From: Pseudoalteromonas sp. N1230-9
GTDB lineage: Bacteria; Pseudomonadota; Gammaproteobacteria; Enterobacterales; Alteromonadaceae
Direction: 5' to 3'
DNA: 64,000 nucleotides
Assembly: GCF_032716425.1 (NCBI RefSeq)
Contig: NZ_CP090419.1
Location: forward strand, 3,469,001 to 3,533,000
Numbering within the stretch: the first letter of the stretch is position 1; every line of letters begins with the position of its first letter. Shown here one piece after another: positions 10,993-20,293 of the stretch. The notes under the pieces are model-generated. The model did not search any database, had not been told where the DNA came from, and worked only from the letters and a program-made list of their open reading frames with translations. Both the position numbers and the translations under genes were made by a program.

Positions 10993-12423
10993 GTGGCCAA
11001 ACAACAAGTAAAGCAAAAAGATACTCCATCTTATCAATATGATGCGATCATCATAGGGACAGGTCCTGGCGGTGAAGGTACCGCCATGAACCTATCTAAA
11101 AGTAATAAGAAAGTCGCTGTCATTGAGCGCCAAGAAGCAGTAGGCGGCGGCTGTGTGCACTGGGGCACTATTCCGTCAAAAGCATTACGTCATTCTGTAA
11201 GCCGTTACATTGAATATAAAGCAAACCCGCTATTTAATATTAGCGAACGTCCGAACCGCTTAACTTTCCCTGATATTTTGCGTCACGCTAGTAATGTCAT
11301 ATCTAAGCAGTCAAGTTTACGTAGTAGCTTTTATGACCGTAACCGCATTCATATGTATCAGGGTGATGCTGAGTTTGTTGACAAGCACACAATTAAAATT
11401 ACACACCTTGATGGTTCGCACGAAACACTCACCGCGCAAACAATTGTCATTGCTACAGGCTCTCGCCCATATCGTCCACCTGGCGTTGACTTTAATCATG
11501 CACGTATTTACGACAGTGACACGATTTTAGGCCTTGAACATGACCCACATCGCGTACTGATTTATGGTGCAGGTGTGATTGGCTGTGAATACGCTTCTAT
11601 TTTTAAAGGCTTAGGCGCAAAAGTTGATCTAGTAAATACCCGCGACCGCCTACTTGCCTTTATGGATGCAGAAATTTCAGATGCACTAAGCTATCACTTT
11701 TGGAACAGCGGTATTGTTATTCGTCATAACGAAGAATTTGATAGAGTAGAAACTCGCGATGATTGTGTTGTGATGCACTTAAAATCAGGCAAGCGAGTTA
11801 AAGCAGACTGTATTTTGTTTGCTAATGGTCGTACGGGTAACACCGATACATTAAACCTTGATGCTGTTGGCCTAAAAGCAGATGGTCGTGGCCAGCTTAA
11901 AGTGAATGAAACTTACCAAACAGAAGTCGATAACATTTATGCTGTTGGTGATGTTATTGGCTATCCAAGCCTTGCTAGTGCGGCATTTGATCAAGGGCGA
12001 ATCGCCGCTGATGCTATTGCCTGTGGTAACTGCGAAGAAAAATTGATTATTGATATACCGGCAGGGATTTATACTATTCCTGAAATGAGCTCAGTGGGTA
12101 AAACCGAGCAAGAGCTCACCGCAGCTAAAATTCCATACGAAGTGGGTCGTGCCCAATTTAAACATTTAGCGCGGGCACAAATAGCAGGCACTGAGGTAGG
12201 TAGTTTAAAGATTTTATTCCATGTTGATACCAAAGAAGTGCTCGGTGTGCATTGCTTTGGCGAGCGTGCCTCTGAAATTGTTCACATCGGCCAAGCGATT
12301 ATGGAGCAAAAGAACGGCGGCAATAACATTGATTACTTTGTGAATACCACGTTTAACTACCCAACTATGGCTGAAGCCTATCGCGTAGCTGCATTAAATG
12401 GTTTAAATCGTTTGTTTAAGTAA
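10993..12423 (+). CDS. sthA: Soluble pyridine nucleotide transhydrogenase
   Basis: SthA (UdhA) transfers hydride between NADPH and NAD+ using FAD, balancing the two cofactor pools in the cytoplasm. The FAD-binding loop GTGPGGEG lies at 22-29, and the region [10 protein letters not shown] at 54-63 has Thr59 where disulfide reductases have the second redox cysteine, a hallmark of SthA. A second nucleotide-binding fold ([15 protein letters not shown]) and the dimerisation domain follow. The start is GTG, with AGGAG seven bases before it. It lies 13 bp after the desaturase gene, so the two are probably co-transcribed under FabR control. Confidence 0.96.
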   Translation: MAKQQVKQKDTPSYQYDAIIIGTGPGGEGTAMNLSKSNKKVAVIERQEAVGGGCVHWGTIPSKALRHSVSRYIEYKANPLFNISERPNRLTFPDILRHASNVISKQSSLRSSFYDRNRIHMYQGDAEFVDKHTIKITHLDGSHETLTAQTIVIATGSRPYRPPGVDFNHARIYDSDTILGLEHDPHRVLIYGAGVIGCEYASIFKGLGAKVDLVNTRDRLLAFMDAEISDALSYHFWNSGIVIRHNEEFDRVETRDDCVVMHLKSGKRVKADCILFANGRTGNTDTLNLDAVGLKADGRGQLKVNETYQTEVDNIYAVGDVIGYPSLASAAFDQGRIAADAIACGNCEEKLIIDIPAGIYTIPEMSSVGKTEQELTAAKIPYEVGRAQFKHLARAQIAGTEVGSLKILFHVDTKEVLGVHCFGERASEIVHIGQAIMEQKNGGNNIDYFVNTTFNYPTMAEAYRVAALNGLNRLFK

Positions 12424-12424
12424 A

Positions 12425-12457
12425 TAAAAAAAGCCCGCTTAATAACGCGGGCTTTTT
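12425..12457. terminator. Bidirectional terminator between sthA and hemE
   Basis: AAGCCCGC (12431-12438) and GCGGGCTT (12447-12454) form an 8-bp GC-rich stem flanked by A- and T-runs on both sides. It can end transcription from both convergent genes. Confidence 0.85.
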
Positions 12458-12473
12458 CGTCATTAGCTTTTGC

Positions 12474-13538
12474 TTATTTGTGGTATTTACCACTGAATTC
12501 ATGAACCGCGTTGATAAATACACCTGCGTTTTCTGGGTCAACATCAGGTGTAATACCATGACCTAGGTTAAATACATGGCCAGAGCCTGTACCAAAGTCT
12601 TCAAGAATAGTCGCTACTTCTTGGCGAATACGCTCAGGCGTACCATGTAGCATGGCGGGGTCCATGTTCCCTTGTAGTGCTACTTTATCGCCAACACGAC
12701 GCTTTGCATCACCAATATTAATTGTCCAATCTAGACCTACAGCATCACAGCCCGTCGCCGCGATTGCTTCAATCCACTGACCGCCATTTTTAGTAAACAG
12801 TGTTACAGGTACTTTGCGACCATCATGCTCGCGAATTAAGCCATCAACAATCTTATGCATGTATTGTAATGAAAACTCATTGTAATCACGTGGGCTTAAT
12901 ACTCCACCCCATGAGTCAAATACCATTAACGATTGCGCACCCGCTTTAACTTGCGCGTTTAAATAGTCAATGACTGAGTCAGCTAATTTATCAAGTAATA
13001 GGTGCAGTGTTTGTGGCTCAGCAAACGCCATTTTTTTGATTTTACCGAATGTTTTGCTGCTTCCGCCTTCAACCATGTAAGTGGCAAGTGTCCAAGGTGA
13101 ACCAGAGAAACCTATTAGCGGTACTTCACCTTTTAATTCGCGACGAATCGTACTTACCGCATTCATCACATAACCAAGCTCATCAGTTGGATCGATATTT
13201 GGGATTTTTTTAACATCAGCTAATGAAGAAATCGGGCGCTCAAATTTAGGACCTTCACCCGTTTCAAAATACAGACCTAAACCCATTGCATCTGGAATAG
13301 TTAAAATATCACTAAATAGAATTGCAGCATCAAGCGGATAACGACGTAAAGGCTGTAACGTTACTTCACAAGCAAGTTCAGCGTTTTTACATAAACTCAT
13401 AAAGTCGCCTGCTTGGGCACGTGTAGCACGGTACTCAGGTAAATAACGGCCAGCTTGGCGCATCATCCATACCGGAGTGACATCAACAGGTTGTTTTTGT
13501 AGTGCACGTAAATAACGGTCGTTTTTTAATTCGCTCAT
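12474..13538 (-). CDS. hemE: Uroporphyrinogen decarboxylase
   Basis: HemE removes four carboxyl groups from uroporphyrinogen III to make coproporphyrinogen III in haem synthesis. The 354-residue protein equals the E. coli length. It contains the signatures [19 protein letters not shown] near residue 20 and [18 protein letters not shown] 17-codon in-frame extension upstream is rejected, because ATG at 13538 starts [13 protein letters not shown], the family N-terminus. In many gammaproteobacteria hemE is near rsd, as here. Confidence 0.97.
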   Translation of the reverse strand: MSELKNDRYLRALQKQPVDVTPVWMMRQAGRYLPEYRATRAQAGDFMSLCKNAELACEVTLQPLRRYPLDAAILFSDILTIPDAMGLGLYFETGEGPKFERPISSLADVKKIPNIDPTDELGYVMNAVSTIRRELKGEVPLIGFSGSPWTLATYMVEGGSSKTFGKIKKMAFAEPQTLHLLLDKLADSVIDYLNAQVKAGAQSLMVFDSWGGVLSPRDYNEFSLQYMHKIVDGLIREHDGRKVPVTLFTKNGGQWIEAIAATGCDAVGLDWTINIGDAKRRVGDKVALQGNMDPAMLHGTPERIRQEVATILEDFGTGSGHVFNLGHGITPDVDPENAGVFINAVHEFSGKYHK

Positions 13539-13715
13539 GCGTATAGATCCTAGAACTGAATGAAATTTTGCTGGTGATTGTATCACCATATTACGCGCCC
13601 CACTATGGATAGATAACCAAGCCTAGATATAGATCACGATTTTTAGGCTCTGCCCAACAAATAGAGCAGGTTTTATACGAAAACAAAATATTTTTAAAAC
13701 TTTCCATTAATAAAT

Positions 13716-13744
13716 TTGCAACAAAGAAAAAAGCTTGGTATAAC
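13716..13744 (+). promoter_or_regulatory. Promoter with no coding sequence behind it
   Basis: TTGCAA (13716-13721), a 17-bp spacer and TATAAC (13739-13744) form a good sigma-70 promoter. The next 130 bp contain no ATG but end in an intrinsic terminator, so it appears to drive a non-coding RNA. Confidence 0.6.
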
Positions 13745-13750
13745 TTATCC

Positions 13751-13876
13751 CGCGTTAACAAAAACAATAATAAAAATCTTATAACAATAAGAACAAAAAT
13801 CTTCCCATAACAATAAGAAAGCTTGTTTTAACAAGTCTAGAAAAAGAATTAAACCACCAATTTTGGTGGTTTTTTC
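13751..13876 (+). ncRNA. Candidate small RNA between hemE and rsd
   Basis: A transcript of about 126 nt is bounded by the promoter at 13716-13744 and the terminator at 13851-13876. It contains no ATG. It is A-rich and carries ATAACAATAAGAA twice (from 13781 and from 13807), each copy preceded by AAAAATCTT. A small hairpin CTTGTTTTAACAAG (13822-13835) precedes the terminator. Repeated A-rich AAYAAYAA-like stretches resemble Hfq distal-face binding sites. I do not recognise a named RNA family. That it is transcribed is inferred. Confidence 0.5.
13851..13876 (+). terminator. Intrinsic terminator of the candidate small RNA
   Basis: AAACCACCA and TGGTGGTTT form a 9-bp stem with an ATTT loop, followed by TTTCTTTT-type T-rich sequence. 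No plus-strand gene ends nearby: hemE runs the other way and rsd begins 270 bp later. Confidence 0.8.
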
Positions 13877-13880
13877 TTTT

Positions 13881-14146
13881 CTGAATCATTGATTTATACA
13901 ATCACCTCAGTATTTTCAACGTTAAAAATTAACACTAGTAGTTTTTAATTATTTCCCATACACTGCTGTTAAAGTAAAAATTAACCTAACCTATTACGGC
14001 ACGCATTTCATATAGCAACATGCTGTCTTATGTTTCTAGGTTGGCTTTTAACAGTTTGTTGTAACTAAACACGAAGAATTAGTTGATCTTTGTGTCATAT
14101 TTCCTTTTTATATAGAAAGGAAACCAACTCAGCGAGGAGATGAAAT
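13881..14146. other. AT-rich gap before rsd
   Basis: No open reading frame longer than about 14 codons and no convincing hairpin was seen here. It must hold the rsd promoter, but no single -35/-10 pair stands out. AGCGAGGAG just before rsd is its ribosome-binding site. Confidence 0.5.
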
Positions 14147-14617
14147 ATGCTGACGCGTTTGGAAAAAGCTCAACAAAAATGGGGTGGAAGCCACTCTGTT
14201 ATCGATAAGTGGCTCACAGAGCGCCAAGAGCTACTTGTGCTGTTCTGCCGTATAGCGGGCTTTTCACCGTATGAAAAGAAAGATCATGCCCTTCCAGATC
14301 AACTACAAATCCAAAATTTTTGTCAAATTTTAATGGACTACTTATCTGCTGGTCATTTTGAAATTTACGATGACATTGCAAAAGCATGTGAAGAGAAAGG
14401 CCCAGAAAGCCAAAAGCTTGCCAGTGCACTTTACCCACGTATTTCAGAAACAACTGACATTGCTCTCGACTTTAACGATAAATATGCTGAAGTAGATAAA
14501 GATGATTTACTGGATGAGTTTGATAAAGACTTATCTGCCCTAGGCGAAGCACTTGAGCTACGCTTTGAATTAGAAGATGAGTTAATCGATAACTTATATT
14601 CAAATCATACTAGCTAG
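14147..14617 (+). CDS. rsd: Regulator of sigma D (Rsd/AlgQ)
   Basis: Rsd binds the major sigma factor and favours alternative sigma factors in stationary phase. The 156-residue, all-helical acidic protein begins MLTRLEKAQQKWGG and continues VIDKWLTERQELLVLFC, both typical of Rsd/AlgQ. It also has the FCQILMDYLSAGHFEIYDD segment shared by the family. It is preceded by GAGGAG and a long AT-rich leader. It lies on the far side of the candidate small RNA from hemE. Confidence 0.93.
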   Translation: MLTRLEKAQQKWGGSHSVIDKWLTERQELLVLFCRIAGFSPYEKKDHALPDQLQIQNFCQILMDYLSAGHFEIYDDIAKACEEKGPESQKLASALYPRISETTDIALDFNDKYAEVDKDDLLDEFDKDLSALGEALELRFELEDELIDNLYSNHTS

Positions 14618-14630
14618 TGCAACTTCATAG

Positions 14631-14654
14631 CAGCAGAGAGTAAATTCTCTGCTG
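14631..14654 (+). terminator. Probable rsd terminator
   Basis: CAGCAGAGA and TCTCTGCTG form a perfect 9-bp stem with a GTAAAT loop, 13 bp after the rsd stop. The T-rich stretch begins about ten bases later (TCTTTTTGCC), so it may be a weak terminator. Confidence 0.5.
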
Positions 14655-14763
14655 AATGCCTCTTTTTGCCTTTCTTTAAAGAATCAATTATTCCATTCAG
14701 ATAAAAATATTTGAAATAAATATTTAGATGCGATACTCATACTATAAAAACATGAGGTTCGCC

Positions 14764-15810
14764 ATGCATAAACGGTCATTTTTAAAGTCACTTTCAATTC
14801 TTGCAGCAGGTGCAAGCCTAACATCAGCTCCCCTAATTGGCGCACAGAATAGCAGTGGCCACACTTTAATTAAGCCAAAAGCACTCACAAAGGGAGGCAC
14901 TATCGGTGTCTGTAGTCCTTCTGCGGCAACCGCCGAGCATGCTGATATCATACTAGCAAAAGGGGTGATTGAAGCACTGGGTTATAAAGCAAGGCTGGCA
15001 CCTAATATTCTAGCAAGACGAGGGCATTTAGCTGGAACAGATGCTATGCGAGCCAACGATCTAAATAACTTGTTTAGCGATACGGATGTCGGTGCTATTT
15101 TTTGTTTGCGTGGTGGTTCAGGCGCAGCCCGTATTTTACCTTTGCTCGACTACACCATGATCCGCAACAACCCTAAGCCGCTCATGGGCTACTCAGATAT
15201 CACCGCTTTACATAACGCACTGCTTGCCAAAACTGGCATGATTAGTTTTCATGGTCCAAACGCATCTAGTGAGTGGAATCCATTTCATGTAGAGCAATTT
15301 AAAAGCCTGTTCGAAGCACGAAAGCACATGCATTATCAAAATTTACCCAAAGCAGACGATGAGCTGGTAAATACCAAGTACCTGACTCAAACTATCACAG
15401 CAGGTAAGGCGACGGGTCGCTTAATCGGTGGAAACTTGACAGTACTCACCGCTTTGGCGGGTTCTAATTACCTTCCCGACTTTAACGGGGCCATTTTGTT
15501 TTTAGAAGATATTGATGAAGCACCGTATCGAATTGACCGTATGATGAGCACATTAAAGCTCATGGGTGCACTTGATAAGATTGCGGGTTTTGTATTTGGT
15601 GATTGTAATGAGTGCAAGCCTGGTCGTGGTTATGGCTCGTTAACACTTGATGATATTTTTGCAGACTATATTAAACCATTAGGCATTCCCGCTTATCGCG
15701 GTGCAATGATAGGCCATATTAAACGCCAATTTATTTTACCTGTGGGTGCGTTAATTGAACTTGATGCTAACAAGGGTACGCTTAAAATGAGGGAAGCTGC
15801 ATTTAGCTAG
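14764..15810 (+). CDS. S66-family LD-carboxypeptidase, exported
   Basis: This family cleaves the L,D bond of murein tetrapeptides during cell-wall recycling. The 348-residue protein has the catalytic triad positions: Ser144 in MGYSDITAL, Glu248 in LFLEDIDEAPYRIDRM and His318 in GHIKRQF. The first ~27 residues (MHKRSFLKSLSILAAGASL) form a signal sequence that resembles a Tat signal, with KR in place of RR before SFLK. Unlike the cytoplasmic LdcA of E. coli, it may therefore act in the periplasm. ATG at 14764, with GAGG upstream, is chosen over an in-frame ATG at 14728. Confidence 0.88.
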   Translation: MHKRSFLKSLSILAAGASLTSAPLIGAQNSSGHTLIKPKALTKGGTIGVCSPSAATAEHADIILAKGVIEALGYKARLAPNILARRGHLAGTDAMRANDLNNLFSDTDVGAIFCLRGGSGAARILPLLDYTMIRNNPKPLMGYSDITALHNALLAKTGMISFHGPNASSEWNPFHVEQFKSLFEARKHMHYQNLPKADDELVNTKYLTQTITAGKATGRLIGGNLTVLTALAGSNYLPDFNGAILFLEDIDEAPYRIDRMMSTLKLMGALDKIAGFVFGDCNECKPGRGYGSLTLDDIFADYIKPLGIPAYRGAMIGHIKRQFILPVGALIELDANKGTLKMREAAFS

Positions 15811-15827
15811 ATGAGTAAAAGTACAAA

Positions 15828-15853
15828 AAAAGGGCCATGAGGCCCTTTTCTTC
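15828..15853. terminator. Bidirectional terminator between the carboxypeptidase gene and fkpA
   Basis: AAAAGGGCC and GGCCCTTTT form a perfect 9-bp stem with an ATGA loop and flanking A- and T-runs, between two convergent genes. Confidence 0.88.
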
Positions 15854-15864
15854 TGAGTAATAAA

Positions 15865-16620
15865 TTACTCTGCAGCAGCTGCTTTTTCTTCGTCTTGGAT
15901 TTCAAGTAATTCTACTTCAAAAACCAATGTTGAATTAGCAGGAATCTTACCAAGATCACGCTCACCGTATGCAAGTTCAGATGGGATTGTGAACTTGTAC
16001 TTAGAGCCAACTGGCATTAATTGTAAACCTTCAGTCCAACCTGGGATCACACGATTAAGTGGGAAAGTTGTTGGTTCGTTACGTGAGTATGAGCTATCGA
16101 ACTCAGTGCCATCAAGTAAAGTACCTTTGTAATGTACTTTTACAACGTCAGTTGCTACTGGCTTTTCGCCTTCACCTTCGGTGATCACTTCGTACTGTAA
16201 GCCAGACTCAGTAACAGTAACACCTTCTTTCTTCGCGTTTTCAGCTAAGAATTTTTCACCTTCGGCTTTGCTTTTTTCAGCTTCTACTTTTGCTTTTTCT
16301 TCTTGCTTAGTACGCATGCTTTGATCAAGCGCAGTTAACACTTCACGAATTTTTTCATCGTCTAGTTTAGCGTTACCAGCAAGGGCATCTTCAAAGCCAC
16401 GCTTTAATAGCGCTTCGTCTAACTCAATACCTAGCTCTTTTTTATCAGCTAAATCTTGGTTTAAGAAGTTACCAACAGATGCACCGATACCGTAGGCTTG
16501 TTGTTGTGCTTCAGTCTCTAGTTTAACTTCAGCTTGCTGTTCTTTTTTTGCTTCTTGATTACAAGCTGTTAGCGCTAAAACTGACGCTGCAATCAATGAC
16601 AATTTAATCGTCTTTCTCAT
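15865..16620 (-). CDS. fkpA: FKBP-type peptidyl-prolyl cis-trans isomerase, lipoprotein
   Basis: FkpA-type proteins are periplasmic proline isomerases and chaperones. The 251-residue protein has a signal peptide ending in the lipobox LTAC (Cys20), so it is probably membrane-anchored, unlike E. coli FkpA. An N-terminal dimerisation domain and a long helix rich in Lys/Glu precede the FKBP domain, which starts near 150 (VHYKGTLLDGTEFDSSY, VIPGWTEGLQLMPVGSKYKF). ATG at 16620 has GGAG upstream; an earlier in-frame start is rejected. In E. coli fkpA is beside slyX, as here. Confidence 0.93.
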   Translation of the reverse strand: MRKTIKLSLIAASVLALTACNQEAKKEQQAEVKLETEAQQQAYGIGASVGNFLNQDLADKKELGIELDEALLKRGFEDALAGNAKLDDEKIREVLTALDQSMRTKQEEKAKVEAEKSKAEGEKFLAENAKKEGVTVTESGLQYEVITEGEGEKPVATDVVKVHYKGTLLDGTEFDSSYSRNEPTTFPLNRVIPGWTEGLQLMPVGSKYKFTIPSELAYGERDLGKIPANSTLVFEVELLEIQDEEKAAAAE

Positions 16621-16823
16621 TTTATATCTCCGACACACTTTGCAGTTGTCAATTATTGTATTATTACTAGTTAAAGGTTAACGACCTATTATGGTAGGCT
16701 GCTTGTCTAATAACTAAACTTCATGCAAACGCATAATCTAGTGATTAGACTAACAACCTTGGCTTTTAACGAGCCCTAGTCTAACCTCTCAATCACTAAG
16801 AGTTAAGGGGAAATACCTGTAAT

Positions 16824-17822
16824 ATGTCGATATTTCGTACTTTTTTATATCTACTAAGCTTTGGCTTAGTTGTTGCGTGCACTGAGCAACATGAGCAATC
16901 CGCTGAACGATATGAACATGCGGCTAAAGGTGCGTTTGCATCTGCTCTTTCGCATGATGGCAAATACAGCTTGATCTCATCAATACACCATGGGGTCGCG
17001 CTGTGGGATAATCAACAGCAGGTATTAAAATACCAATGGTTTCAACAACAAGCTCAAGATAGTCTTGTTCATACAGTGGCAATCTCTTACGACAATAGCC
17101 ATGCAGTCACCGCTGAAAAGTCCACATTTGCAGTGTGGGACATTAGCACTGGTGAAAACACGGGCTACTATAAGATACATGCCTCAACTATTAGAGATAT
17201 CGCCATAAGTAACCAAGGGCGTAGCGTTTTATATGGCCGCGCCGACGGTGTAGTCGTTTACCTCGACTTAGAAACCGGAAGGCGTATAGAGTTCCTCGGT
17301 CATCAAGAAAAAGTCAACGTTGTTGATCTATCTCCCAATGGCCACTATGCAATTAGTGGCTCAAATGATTACGTAGCTTACTTTTGGGATACTCGCACAG
17401 GGCAAGTAATCCACCGCTTTAATCACCCAACTCGTGTCACTCAGGTTGCGCTTGATCCACAGGGTCGATATGCATTTACAGCAGATAGTATGAAGCAAGC
17501 AAATGTATGGCAACTGACTACAGGTGATCTTGTTAGCAAACTGGCGTATATTGCGCGTCAGAAAATTTTTACCGCTGTGCGTTTTAATGATCAAGGCACT
17601 TTAATTGCAACCGGTTCACCGAATCGACTCGTGGATTTATGGCAACTGGACTCAGGTAAAAAATTACAAACGTGGCAAGTACTCCCTCGGGAAGGAAGTC
17701 GCCCGAAATCAGCCGTGGTGTTAGATGTTGCGTTTACTGATAACAACCAAGCGTTATTAACCGAAAGCTCCAGCGGATTCGCTGAAAGTTTTAATTTAAG
17801 AGAATCGAATGAATACAATTGA
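16824..17822 (+). CDS. WD40-repeat lipoprotein
   Basis: This 332-residue protein has a signal peptide and lipobox (LVVAC, Cys19), and so is likely anchored in the envelope. Six or seven WD40-like blades follow, with recurrent endings such as FAVWDIS, AYFWDTRTG and VDLWQLDSG, which would fold into a beta-propeller for protein binding. Its last 14 bases overlap the start of slyX, so the two are coupled. No catalytic motif is seen. The partner is unknown. Confidence 0.88.
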   Translation: MSIFRTFLYLLSFGLVVACTEQHEQSAERYEHAAKGAFASALSHDGKYSLISSIHHGVALWDNQQQVLKYQWFQQQAQDSLVHTVAISYDNSHAVTAEKSTFAVWDISTGENTGYYKIHASTIRDIAISNQGRSVLYGRADGVVVYLDLETGRRIEFLGHQEKVNVVDLSPNGHYAISGSNDYVAYFWDTRTGQVIHRFNHPTRVTQVALDPQGRYAFTADSMKQANVWQLTTGDLVSKLAYIARQKIFTAVRFNDQGTLIATGSPNRLVDLWQLDSGKKLQTWQVLPREGSRPKSAVVLDVAFTDNNQALLTESSSGFAESFNLRESNEYN

Positions 17823-18021
17823 AGATCGTCTCATGGAACTTGAAGCGAAAGTCGCGTTTCAAGATGAAACAATTGAAATATTGAATGATGAGCTTAAAGC
17901 GCACCAACAGCAATTGGCAAAAATGAAGCGCCAAACCGAGTTGCTCGCAGAAAAAATTAAAGAGGCGCAACAGCCTTCTCTTATGTCACAGTTACAAGAG
18001 CCGCCTCCGCCACATTACTAA
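17809..18021 (+). CDS. slyX: SlyX family protein
   Basis: This 70-residue protein is almost entirely coiled coil (MEAKV-like heptads from residue 5 to ~50), with the conserved PPPPHY C-terminus of SlyX. Its function is not established in any organism. It overlaps the WD40 lipoprotein gene by 14 bp and converges with yheV. A GC-rich hairpin (18035-18053) spans the convergent 3' ends. Confidence 0.92.
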   Translation: MNTIEDRLMELEAKVAFQDETIEILNDELKAHQQQLAKMKRQTELLAEKIKEAQQPSLMSQLQEPPPPHY

Positions 18022-18040
18022 GCATACAATAATGGCCGGG

Positions 18041-18244
18041 TTAATCACCCGGCTTAAATACCCCAATTACCTGCTCAAATTGACGTGTTGAAGCTTGCAC
18101 AGCCTTCTCTGGCTGGGTCATTTTATGGCCACACTGTACGCACTCCACTTTTTCGACATCATGCTCTTTATAAAGCATCATGGTATCCATAGCCCCACAT
18201 TCTGGGCATGACGCACCAGCAATAAAGCGTTTTTTTTGTCTCAT
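18041..18244 (-). CDS. yheV: YheV family putative zinc ribbon protein
   Basis: This 67-residue protein has two zinc knuckles, CPECG at about residues 13-17 and CVQCGHK at about 36-42, forming a four-cysteine zinc ribbon. MRQKKRFIAGASCP is the conserved YheV N-terminus. Its function is unknown. In E. coli it lies in the same slyX-kefB-yheS neighbourhood, so the local order is partly preserved here without the kef genes. Confidence 0.9.
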   Translation of the reverse strand: MRQKKRFIAGASCPECGAMDTMMLYKEHDVEKVECVQCGHKMTQPEKAVQASTRQFEQVIGVFKPGD

Positions 18245-18373
18245 AAGTGATCTCCCGTGGCATGTAGGCCGCTATTTTAGCCTAATAATTCTCTGTTTGA
18301 TACGATTGCGAAGCCTTATAGGATCCGTGTTATGATAACGCAACTTAACTAGGACTCAGCATAGTATTTTTCA

Positions 18374-20293
18374 ATGATCCAAATCTCAGAAATCGAACTA
18401 CTTCGTGGTGGTAAAGCACTCCTTAAAGGAGCCAGCGCCACACTTTTCCCTGAACATAAAGTTGGTCTTGTTGGGGCTAATGGTTGTGGTAAATCAACAC
18501 TGTTTAGTTTGCTAAAGTCTGAGTTGCAGCTCGATGCGGGTGAGTGCAGCATCCCTAAAGATTGGTCCATCGCCTCTGTTAAACAAGAAACACCGGCACT
18601 GGAAATAAGTGCGCTTGATTATGTTTTGCAAGGCCACCCTGAGTATTATGCGCTCAGAATCGCACTCCGCGAAGCTGAAAAAAATGACGATGGCGCAGCA
18701 CAAGCCAAAGCGCATATCGGCCTTGAACATATTCAAGGTTATAGCATCGAAGCCAAAGCTGGTGAACTGCTACATGGCTTAGGCTTTAGTAATGAGCAAA
18801 TAGGCAACCCTGTCAGTGCCTTTTCAGGTGGGTGGCGTATGCGCCTAAACTTGGCTCAAGCACTTATTCGTGACGCTGACTTATTGCTGTTAGATGAACC
18901 AACCAACCACTTAGATCTCGATGCCGTATACTGGTTAGAGCGCTTTTTACGCGCCTATACTGGCACCCTAGTACTGATTTCTCACGACCGTGAATTCTTA
19001 GACGCGGTGGTTGATCAAATTTGGCACATCGATCAGCAAAAAATTAATGTTTACAAGGGCCACTACTCGCAATTCGAACGCCAAAAAGCGGAGCGTTTAC
19101 TGCAACAGCAAGCTATGTTCGAAAAGCAACAAGAACAAATAGCCCATCTAGAAAAGTTTATTACACGCTTTAAGGCCAAAGCGAGTAAAGCAAAACAAGC
19201 ACAAAGCCGCGTAAAAGCCTTAGAGCGAATGGAAAAACTAGCGCCTGCGCATGCCGATTCTCCTTTCGATTTTGAATTTGCAGAACCCACTGCGCTGCCA
19301 AACCCGTTAATGACACTCGACCAAGCCAAAGCGGGCTATGGCGACATCACTATTTTACATAGTATTAAGCTAAACCTAGTACCTGGTAGCCGTATTGCCC
19401 TGCTTGGCCGAAATGGTGCAGGTAAGTCTACACTTATCAAGCTGTTAGCAGGTGAACTTGACCCACAAGCGGGCGAAGTGTTCCAGCATCAAGGTTTAAA
19501 TATTGGTTACTTTGCGCAGCACCAACTGGAGTCTCTTGATTTAACAGCCAGTGCTGTTACGCATTTACAACGTTTAAATCCGCAAGCAACAGAGCAATCA
19601 CTGCGCGACTTTTTAGGAGGCTTTGCCTTCATTGGTGATAAAGCCCTTGAGCCAGTTGCGCCATTTTCGGGGGGTGAAAAAGCACGTTTAGTGCTGGCGA
19701 TGTTGGTATATCAAAAACCCAACTTACTCTTACTGGATGAGCCTACCAACCACCTTGATTTAGAAATGCGACATGCTCTTGTAATGGCACTGCAAGGATT
19801 TGAAGGTGCGATGGTTACCGTATCGCACGACCGCCATATGCTAAAAAATACCGCCGATGAGTATTACCTTGTTGATAACGGCGAAGTCACACAATTTGGC
19901 TACGACCTTGATGCTTATTACCAGTGGCTTCTAAATGCGAATAAAGAAGCGGCGAAAACACCAGAAGATAATGCAACAAAAGCTCATTCAAGTGTAAACC
20001 GCAAGGAACAAAAGCGCTTAGAAGCTGAATTTAGAAAGTCAGTGCAGCCATTAAAAAAGCTAATCGACACGCTTGAAAAGCAGCTCGATAAGTACTCAAC
20101 AGAACTTAATGAAGTTGAAACCGCACTCGGCGACAATGATTTATATAATGACGACAATAAAGCAAAGCTAACAAAGTTACTAACGAAGCAAGCTGAGTTA
20201 ACCCCAAAACTAAATGCCGTTGAAGAAGAATTATTGATGGCGCTGGAAGAACTCGAAGAAAAAGAACAGGCCTTTGCCGATGAAACCGCTTAA
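18374..20293 (+). CDS. yheS: ABC-F ATPase YheS
   Basis: This 639-residue ABC-F protein has two ATPase domains and no membrane segments. Domain 1 has GANGCGKST and LLLDEPTNHLDL; domain 2 has GRNGAGKST, SGGEKARLVLA and a second LLLDEPTNHLDL. A charged linker (~240-290) and a coiled-coil C-terminal tail follow, as in YheS/Uup. ABC-F proteins bind the ribosomal E site and help relieve stalls; YheS has been tied to difficult nascent chains in E. coli. Its last 14 bases overlap the next gene. Confidence 0.95.
   Translation: MIQISEIELLRGGKALLKGASATLFPEHKVGLVGANGCGKSTLFSLLKSELQLDAGECSIPKDWSIASVKQETPALEISALDYVLQGHPEYYALRIALREAEKNDDGAAQAKAHIGLEHIQGYSIEAKAGELLHGLGFSNEQIGNPVSAFSGGWRMRLNLAQALIRDADLLLLDEPTNHLDLDAVYWLERFLRAYTGTLVLISHDREFLDAVVDQIWHIDQQKINVYKGHYSQFERQKAERLLQQQAMFEKQQEQIAHLEKFITRFKAKASKAKQAQSRVKALERMEKLAPAHADSPFDFEFAEPTALPNPLMTLDQAKAGYGDITILHSIKLNLVPGSRIALLGRNGAGKSTLIKLLAGELDPQAGEVFQHQGLNIGYFAQHQLESLDLTASAVTHLQRLNPQATEQSLRDFLGGFAFIGDKALEPVAPFSGGEKARLVLAMLVYQKPNLLLLDEPTNHLDLEMRHALVMALQGFEGAMVTVSHDRHMLKNTADEYYLVDNGEVTQFGYDLDAYYQWLLNANKEAAKTPEDNATKAHSSVNRKEQKRLEAEFRKSVQPLKKLIDTLEKQLDKYSTELNEVETALGDNDLYNDDNKAKLTKLLTKQAELTPKLNAVEEELLMALEELEEKEQAFADETA

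Noticed and set aside
13773..13818. CRISPR-like repeat in the two ATAACAATAAGAA copies
   Set aside because: Only two short, A-rich copies with a 13-nt gap, no cas genes, and an enclosing promoter and terminator instead.
18035..18053. GCCGGGT/ACCCGGC hairpin as a full terminator for slyX and yheV
   Set aside because: The stem is good, but no T-run follows on either strand, so I do not list it as a terminator.
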